Of a stretch of DNA of 47,482 nucleotides, positions 16,501 to 25,500 are shown in pieces. Positions within the stretch are counted from its first letter, which is position 1; each line of letters starts with the position of its first letter. The translations under genes and the position numbers were made by a program. The notes beneath the pieces are model-generated. The model did no database searches. It was given only the letters and a program-made list of their open reading frames with translations, and had not been told where the DNA came from. The DNA comes from an uncultured bacterium (GTDB lineage: Bacteria; Cyanobacteriota; Vampirovibrionia; Gastranaerophilales; Gastranaerophilaceae): assembly GCA_902802825.1 (NCBI GenBank), contig CADCNV010000004.1:1-47482 (forward strand). The letters run 5' to 3'.

Positions 16501-19500
16501 TAGCAGTATTATAAAGAGAGATCATTTCTGTCATCTCTTTAATATCACTATTCAATGTATTAATCTTATCATCAAGACCTTTTACTTCATCACATGTTTT
16601 TACATTGTTTACTTCTGTCGGATTTAAAACGCCCGCATATTTAACACCGTCAAAAGAAGTGTAAGTCAGGAAATCACCATTTGGAGTCAGCATATTTTGG
16701 TTATTATTTCCCAAAGTACTATATGTCGTTATTACGGTATTTTTTTGCGCTCCGGACAAACCTAAACTTGTATTCCCTGATAAGAAATTACTTATAGAAG
16801 TATATTCTTTTGGAGTCTCAGGATGTGCCTGATTATATTCGTATATCGAATCAATTTCTTTTCCATATGCATTAACAAATGCACTATACTGTGTTTCAGT
16901 TAATTTGTCACCACCTGATCCTATAATTTTAGATTTAATGTCATTTATAATAAGGTTAGCAAATTCGCTTGTTTCTTGACCTTCAGGAACATTTGTATTT
17001 TTAAGAATATAACCGCCATCAATTAAAACATTAAAATCATCTACTATATTTTGCGCATTTGTTCTTTCTTGTTCTTCGCTTAATTTTGAACTTTCTAAAT
17101 TTGATAACTCATTATTAATCTCTTCCAGATCTGATTTTGCCTTATTTAATTTTGAATTTATCTCATTAAGTTTTTGGTCTTTTATTGTTTTACCATCAAC
17201 AATTTCTCCGCCTGTAAGGCTATAATCATCAGGATTAAGACCTATTGATTGTTCTTCATTAATGGTTCCGTCTTTATTTATTGTAATTTTTTTGCTACTG
17301 CCTGCTCCTGCTTGCATAATGCCATCAAGCACTAATTCATCATTTTCAATGTTACTTATTGGGTTTGTTGTTTTTTTATTTTCAATAGGAATCCCAAATA
17401 CTGCATAAGATATGGTTTTCCAATGCTTTCTGGAATCCAAATTATGTCTGCCGTTTGAATAAGTAACTTCAATATCCTTATCTGAAATAATTTTAGCCCC
17501 ACTTGGCACCAGCAGTTTGTTCGTTACTCTTTTTGTTAAATTGCCATCTTCCCAAGTTTTTGCAACAGCTGCACGGTTTTCTATATCAATATGGTTTGCC
17601 AAATCACTATAAGATTTGGTCATAAAATTAATATCGGCAAGATTGCCTGCTTTAATTGTACCTTTATTATCTAATGTATTATTTATATTTAAAGTTAACC
17701 ATGAATATGCCGATGGCGGTCCTGCAAAATTCGCAGCATAAGCAGAAACTTTGCTTGATAAAGTATTATTGGAATTGAAATTAAATACAGCATCATTTGC
17801 CGCATTAATAATTGAACTGCTATCTAATGTAATTTTATGCGTATAAGTAGGATCAAGATATGACCATACCTTTGGTACAGATACAAACCCTCTGCCGTCA
17901 GTGTTCGATTTTACCTTAAACCATGAGGATGTATCAGCAGATAATACCGCATTATTTTTTGCGTACAGTTTTGTATTGTTTAAATTAATTTCGCTTGTCT
18001 GATTGAGGTAATTATGAAGTGTAAGTTTCGGCACTGCAACAAATCCGCCGCCACCTGCTTTAAAATCAAATTCATTTCTTCTTTTTGCACTGATATCAGA
18101 ATGAGCATTTAATTTTATATCATTTGCATGGATTTCACTATTTGTTAAATTCAAATATGCGCCTGATGTATAAGTTCTTGTATAGGTATCATTAAGAACA
18201 GCAATAAAGCCACCGCCTGAAGCCGTACCGGTATCATCAACCAACGTATTATTTGAAACTTCAAAAGATACGTTATCTTTTGCTTTGATATTTGCATTAG
18301 ATATATTGGTTGTAGTCTTTGTATTTAATGTTGTATGATCGTTTATAACGCTTACATTTATTACACCGCCGGATGTATCTCTTGATTTTATATCAAATGT
18401 ATTTGTTGATGTGTTTTTAACGGTCATTTTGTTATTTAAATCGTTTGAAGCATTTGAAATATTAATATTCAGCGTTGAATCACCGTTAAGAGTATTATTA
18501 GACTGTGCATCATTAACACTTATAGCTCCGCCTGATCTTGTTGTTTTACTTATATAAGAATTTCTGTTTGTATTGAAATTGATATCTGAACTGTTAGCAC
18601 TATAATCCCCTGAAATATTACCAATTGTATTTGATGTCTGCGTTGCGCTGACTCTTGCACGCTGCCCCTGAACACCAACACCGACATTAAGAGCTTCTAA
18701 GTCAGAACTTGCCGTTGCATTATGAACAGCATTAATTGAGGCACCACCAATAATTTTATTCGTACCATTAATAGTTAAATTCAAGGTGCTTAAATCCGTA
18801 GATTCGGCATAAGCAGAATTTACACTAATAGCACCGCCTTTTCTTGTCCCTGTAGTCGTTTTAGCCAGAGAATCCAAATATGAATTAATTGTTAGTGTCC
18901 CAGTCTGATTATTCCCTGCGACCAAATATGTATTTGATTTTGCGGTATTATTTGTTTCACCAAAAGTTCCGGAGAAAAAGTTTGCAATAGTTGCTACAAC
19001 CTCATCAAGCGTATTTGTTGCGGTTATACCTTCACTGCCTGACTTTTTAGCTGTTTCAATTTTTAAATTCGCGCTATTATTAATTGTAGCACTTCCTGCA
19101 TTAATACCTGACTCAAAGGTTGAATTCATTTTTACAATTGCTTTATCGTGCCCAACAACATTTACGCCCTTAACTTGTGTAGAATCTACCGTATTTGCAA
19201 CCTTCATTACTCCGTAATCAGATACAAGATTTATGTTCTTTGAATTGATAGTCCCATTTACCGCTTCAATTAGTGATTTAGATATAGTTGATGCATTTGT
19301 TTCATTCCTGAATACTGCAGCAATATCAGCTCCGCTAACTTCTACGGTATTTTGTCTTGATTTTAAATCGGTGTTGATTGTTGAATGAGTTGATAAAGTG
19401 CCGTTTGCAGTAATATTGGTGTTACCCGTAATTTTTGCAAGACTGCTGTTATTATCAATATTTTCAAGAATATTAACACCTGCAATACCCGCTACTCTTA

Positions 19501-22500
19501 CACCAACAGCACGTGTTACAAGATCTGATTTACTTGTTGATTTTGTATTAACACTGACATTATTAGCATTAATTGTTGTATTGTTGCCGGTTGATCCTAT
19601 TTGTGCCAACGTATTTGAATTGTTTTTGTATATTGAACTGCCACCAGATAGTGCCACAGCAGAAACAGTTACACCCGTACTTGAAATTTCAACATTAGAA
19701 TTAGATTCTGCATTTATGCTGATATCTCCGCTTGTTATGTTTCCTCCGGATATAGTTGCATTTGTATCACTTGCAACTTTAAGATTTTTAACCGCAGCAT
19801 TAGGTGTAGTACCGCCAACCGTTACATCAACATTCTTAAGATATAAAGTATCCGTTAAATTACCGTTCTTATCAACACCTTTTATATTGCTTTTAGCATT
19901 CATTTCTAAAGCACCGGAGTTTTCCATATTTGCATTTATATTTGCAATAACACCGGTCTTGGCTTGCGTTGTATCGGCTTCAGGATTATAACGTGCTTTT
20001 TCTTCCTCAGTTGCTATTTTATCATAACCTTTTTTAGTTTCTTGAATAGCATTATTTATATGGCTTTCTTGTTCAGTTTCAGTATAACTTGAACCAAATT
20101 TACCGATTTTAACAAGTTGAACATCAGCAGCAATTGCAGCTAAACCTACTGCAGCACCTACTGCAAGATTTCTTATTGCATTTGTTGATTCTGAATTTAT
20201 ATAAGCTGAACCTGATTTTATCGCACTTGTACCTGATTGCGATAAAATTTCTGATTTTACAAGACTGTTAGCGGTATATAAATTAACACACGCAATTCCC
20301 GCTCCGGCTCCTCCGGCACCAACACCCAGCGTGTTATCTGCAATGGTAGTATCTTGTGCATTAAGATATAATTGACCTGCTATATTTATATCATTTCCGT
20401 TTTTTGCATCTATATAAGATAATGTTTTTGAGTCATTTTTAGTTACAAGAGCAGAAGCTGCCCCTCCAAAACCGACAATACCTGCAGATCCGCTAATATC
20501 ATAATTTTTCATTGTTCTTTTGGAATTTGCATCTAATTTAAGTCCGCCGTTATCAGTTGTTACACTTGAATTTGCAACTTTAGAAATTGATTCATTATTA
20601 AATACATCATATATAGTTGTTACAACAGCAGATACACCCTTTGCTGCAAAACCGCCTGCAATACCATAATTAACCAAATTATCTTTTTTGTCTTTATTTG
20701 TATTTAATTCTATTGATTTTGCAGTTACCGTTGAGTCAGTAATACTTGCTTCCGTTTTGGATATAAAATCATTTAAGATTACATTCGCAATAAGATTGGC
20801 ACCTACACCAACGCCTGAAGCACCTATTGCATAGTTTCTTGAATCAAACACAGAATTTGCATTCATTTTAATATCTTGAGCATTATTTATCGTAGAATTT
20901 GAATCAATAACTGCTTTTGTAATTGTATTATATGTATTTTTAATTGCCGTACCTGACCCTGCAAAACCTGTAGCAGCACCACCTGCATCTACTACTATAT
21001 CCTGAGTTCGGATGTTGGTATTGGCATTCATATTTATAGCAGCATTATTTACTGTTGAATTTGAAATCTCAGATACTATTTTTCCTTTTCTGTCTGCCGC
21101 ATTTGAATCATCACCATAATAGTTAATTAACGGACTTACATCTATTGTTACATTAACAGAACCTGCCGCCGCAACTACTACTCTTGAAGCATTGACATCT
21201 TCTTCCGTATTAATATTTAACGTACCTGCCGTTACTTTTGAACCTGTATCTACTTTAGCTACAGTATCATCTTTTATTGTATTTTTAAGAACATTTGTTT
21301 CTATCGAAGCTTTACCTGCACCACCTGCAGCCGCAAAGACCAATTTATTATCTTTTCTGTTCCAAGATGTAATATTTAAAGTATGTGCTACTGTTATATC
21401 GGAATTATTGCCAATAAGTCCTAACGTATTACTGTTATCTTTTGTAATATAAACTTGAGTGCCTAACGCAACAAATTTTGAACCGCTTATCTCTCCTGCT
21501 ACAATATTTTTAACTGAATAATCCGTAGCGGTAATATTCATATTATCTGAAGTAAGTTTAGTATTTAAAATTTTCGCATTTACGTTATTTTGAATATTTT
21601 TTATAATAACCGAACCGGGAACTGTAGCCGCAGAACCGGCAGCAAGATTATAAAACATATTCCAATTACCAAAACCGCTTGTATAATTTATTCCGTTAAA
21701 ATTACCTTCCGAATCTTTTGTTAATAATTTGTTTTGGTATGCTTCGGATGTTATGTCATCTCTATCGTATAACCCTTGAGCATTTTTAGTTCCGCCTAAT
21801 GAGTTTGTCGAAACAGCACTGACTGAAACTGTTCCGTTTTCCGCCTTTACAACACTTTGATTTGCTCCCTGAGCATCTGTTCCTATTTGTGCGTTAACGG
21901 TTTTTGCTATTTTATCAACATTTACGACTCCTGATACATCAACTGCTGTTTTAGGGCTTGAAGCCGCAAGAGTTCCGCCTCTGTTAAATAATGTTGTTTC
22001 ATCATCTGCGACAACCGTTATATTCTCGCTTGTTGCAGTAATTTCTTTTGCCTCAGCAAGAGCATTAGTTTTATTTTTTATAATGTTTACCGAAACATCT
22101 GCCGCAACTGCAGCTATACCCGTTCCTGCAACTGCAACTGCCGCCGGTATTAAATTGAGAGAAGATGCTGTTCTTGCACCAATTCCAACATTTGTACCCG
22201 CAGTTAAAATTGAATCATTTGAAACTTGTGACAAAACATCATTTTCAAAATGATTTACAAGAACGTTAGCTCCTATTGCACCGCCCTTTTGAACAGCATC
22301 ACCAAGGGCTGTTATTCCCTTAAAGTTAGTTGTATAACTTGAATTTATACTGATAGTTTCATTTGAATTTAAGTTTGAACCGTTTAAAACCTGAGCATGA
22401 ATTTGTGATTTTAAAACACTTACAATGCCATTTGCCGAAATACCGAAACTGCCCTTTTCGCTAAGGGCTCCGCCTAAATTTGCGGCAACAAAATCTCTTT

Positions 22501-25500
22501 TATCGTTTGAATTTGCTGTTACTTCAATTGATTTAGAATTTAATATTTTTGCATTGTTTACTTCGGCTTTTATTTCACTGTTGTCTATATCTACAATAGC
22601 ACCTATACCTGCACCGAATGAAAAACTTGTTGTCGTTGCATTAAGAGCACCGGTTGCAGTAAATCCGTCTATAATTGAATCAGCTTTTACTCTGACATCA
22701 CCCGTTGAATTTATTGTTGGTATATTGTTACTGTCCCCACCTAAAATAGCAGATACTCTGTTTTTTATAAGTTCAAGCCCTAAAGCACCGCCTATATTAA
22801 ATCCAAAACTTCCCTCGGTAACAACTTCGCCGGCAACTGATGTAGAATGGATATGTTGTTTTAATTCAGAATCAATATATGCATCTTTTACATTGTTTAA
22901 AACAGAATTACCGGTAATTTGAGCAAGAACAGTTTGTTCTAAAACATCCATATTTCCTGCAACACCTGCACCTATTGCAACCTTGTCTGAACGAGAATAA
23001 CCGACTTCACCTGCTACATTATAAATTTTGCTTTCTGTACTTGATGCAACATTAACATCAATGTCATTAGCAACATTTTCCTTTTTAGAAATTGTTGCAC
23101 CTGTTATTTTAGCACTTGTAGTATCTTTTAAAGTATTGGTATTAAATGAACCGCCTAAAGCAGCACCAAAACTTGAACTTACGCCTGATGCAATACCGAC
23201 ACCCATTGCAACATCTGTTACAAAATGATTGCTTGTTGCTGTTACATTCAATTTCTTGGCATTTTGGGAATTAAATGTAATCGTTCCACCTGTTATATCA
23301 GAGCTTACAATTCCTTTATTTGCATATATATTAACCCCGGCACCACCACCGATATTATCACCTTTTGCTACACCTCCCGATACATTTACCAGGAAGTTAT
23401 CTTTTGTTGATGTCGCATTTAATTCGTTACCAACATTCAATATGGCGTTATTTATGGCAGTTTTGACTTCTGACTTATCATTGAAAACTTCAACTGTTGC
23501 CGCTAAAGATGCCGAAAAATTACGTGAAGAACTTGTATTATCACCTGTTAATACATTAGCAACACCATTTGCCAATTGTGTAACATTCCCTGTTGTTCCT
23601 TCAGAATTAGCTGCACCTTCTGCGTTTGGATTATTATTGTTTAATAAATTCTGATTATTAGTTAATGACTGAGAATTATTATTGGCATCATTTGTTATTT
23701 CTTGAGAATTTCCGACATTAGGCAGATTTGATGTCTGTATACCTGATGTAAACGCACCGGCTGTAAGTACATTTATCTTTTTATTGAATGAATTTGACGT
23801 TACATTTATATTTTCTGCCGCAGTTATTTTTGCATTATCAACAAGTGCATTAATTTGTTTTGAATTTTTAGATACATCTACAGATCCGCCAACAGATACT
23901 CCTGTACCTGAATTCATCGCATTTGTACCGAATATTGTAATATTTAATACACCATCTTTTGAATCTCTTGCCGCATTTCTTACAAGTTCATGTGTAACAG
24001 GATCCTGAACAATGGATTCTCCCGAAACACCCAACAGTGCAGAACCTTTTCCTTTTGCTTTTGTTCTTGCTTTTGCTTTACCTGCTGATACATTAACATT
24101 TTGAGCATTAATAAGATTTGTATTATCTGCTAAATCCTCAATTGATGCCTTAGTTGTACCACCGATATTTTGTACGCTTACACTGCCTTCAATAGCAACA
24201 TTATTGGCTTTAGCCCCAGTTACGGCAATATTAATATAACCTTCTTCCGATGCTGATGAAACGTCTACATTGCCATTTTCTGCTGTTACTTTTGATTTAT
24301 TTATGGTTGCAGTCGCATTGTTAGTGAAGTTTTGAACAAGCACACTTCCACCCATACCAAATTTAGAAGCTTCAGCTTTTTGTTCCGGAGTACCGCCTTT
24401 AAGTGAGTTCAGAAAATCATTTATTTCCGTAATTAAAAAATCGACTTTCCCAGCACCGTCATAATTGACAACAGAATTAACGGAATTTACAAAAACATTT
24501 CCGTTTTCTGCCGTAACATTAGAACTGTCAATTTTCGCAGTAGTATTATTTGTAATTGAATTTGCAATGACTGAACCTGCTATTCCGGAATATTTTCCAC
24601 CCGTTTGAGCTTTTGCATAGTTATTTAGCAAACCGTCCATAGCTAAATCAAGACTTCCAATGGTTTGTTTAGGAGATTTAACGGCTTTTAAGAATTTTTG
24701 GAAACCTTCTTTATTTGCATTTTTGCCAATTACACCAAGCAATTCCATAAGATCTGAATGTATAAATTCAGTATCCCATTTGTCTATGTTATCTTCCTGA
24801 TCAAATGCAACACCGATATAATAATCTTTATCACCTGATTTTGTACCAACTTTTAGTTTAAATGGATTCATAGGAAGTTGGGTTTGAGCATCTACATTTA
24901 AAGTGGTTGCAGTCTGTATTGTTGAATTATTGATAATTTCTGCAATATTAGTGTTATTTTTATTATTAACTATAATAGCAGCCCCACCTCCAAGATTGGA
25001 GTTTGCAGCCGCATCAGCAATTGATTGGTTTGCCGTAAAATCAAGAATATTGGAATTAACATCAACAATATCTGCATTTACTATTGCACCACTTAATATT
25101 GATGATGCTTCGTTTATTTCATCATTCCATATAGCGGAACCCGAAAATTCAAGATGTGCTTTGTCAATTACAGAACCGACTTTATCGGTTGCTTTGTTTA
25201 AAAACTTTTTATTAAGCCAATCATAAACTTTTATTGTATATGACGGATCAAAATTATTCATTTCTTTGGTATTTATTGAATATTCCTGTTTTTTTGCCTG
25301 AACTTTTGTTTCGACTTTATTTTGAATACTTTCAATATTTTCAGCTATAAAGCGGGCTTGACCATAATCATAGGTTACATCCGTCATTACCGGATTATTT
25401 TCATCCGTTGTATTTGCTAAATCTACTTCTTGTTTTGTAACCGATGGTCTGTAATTTGCTTTTACGGTTGAACCGTTAACTGCTACATCCGCTTTTGTAT

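Noticed and set aside
19398-19991. 197-codon plus-strand frame inside the giant gene, plus about a dozen shorter ones (for example 22425-22922, 23229-23654)
   Set aside because: They lie antisense to the exoprotein. Asn/Asp/Ser/Thr-rich coding DNA gives Ile/Val/Leu-rich, stop-poor frames on the other strand; no ribosome-binding sites or family resemblance.
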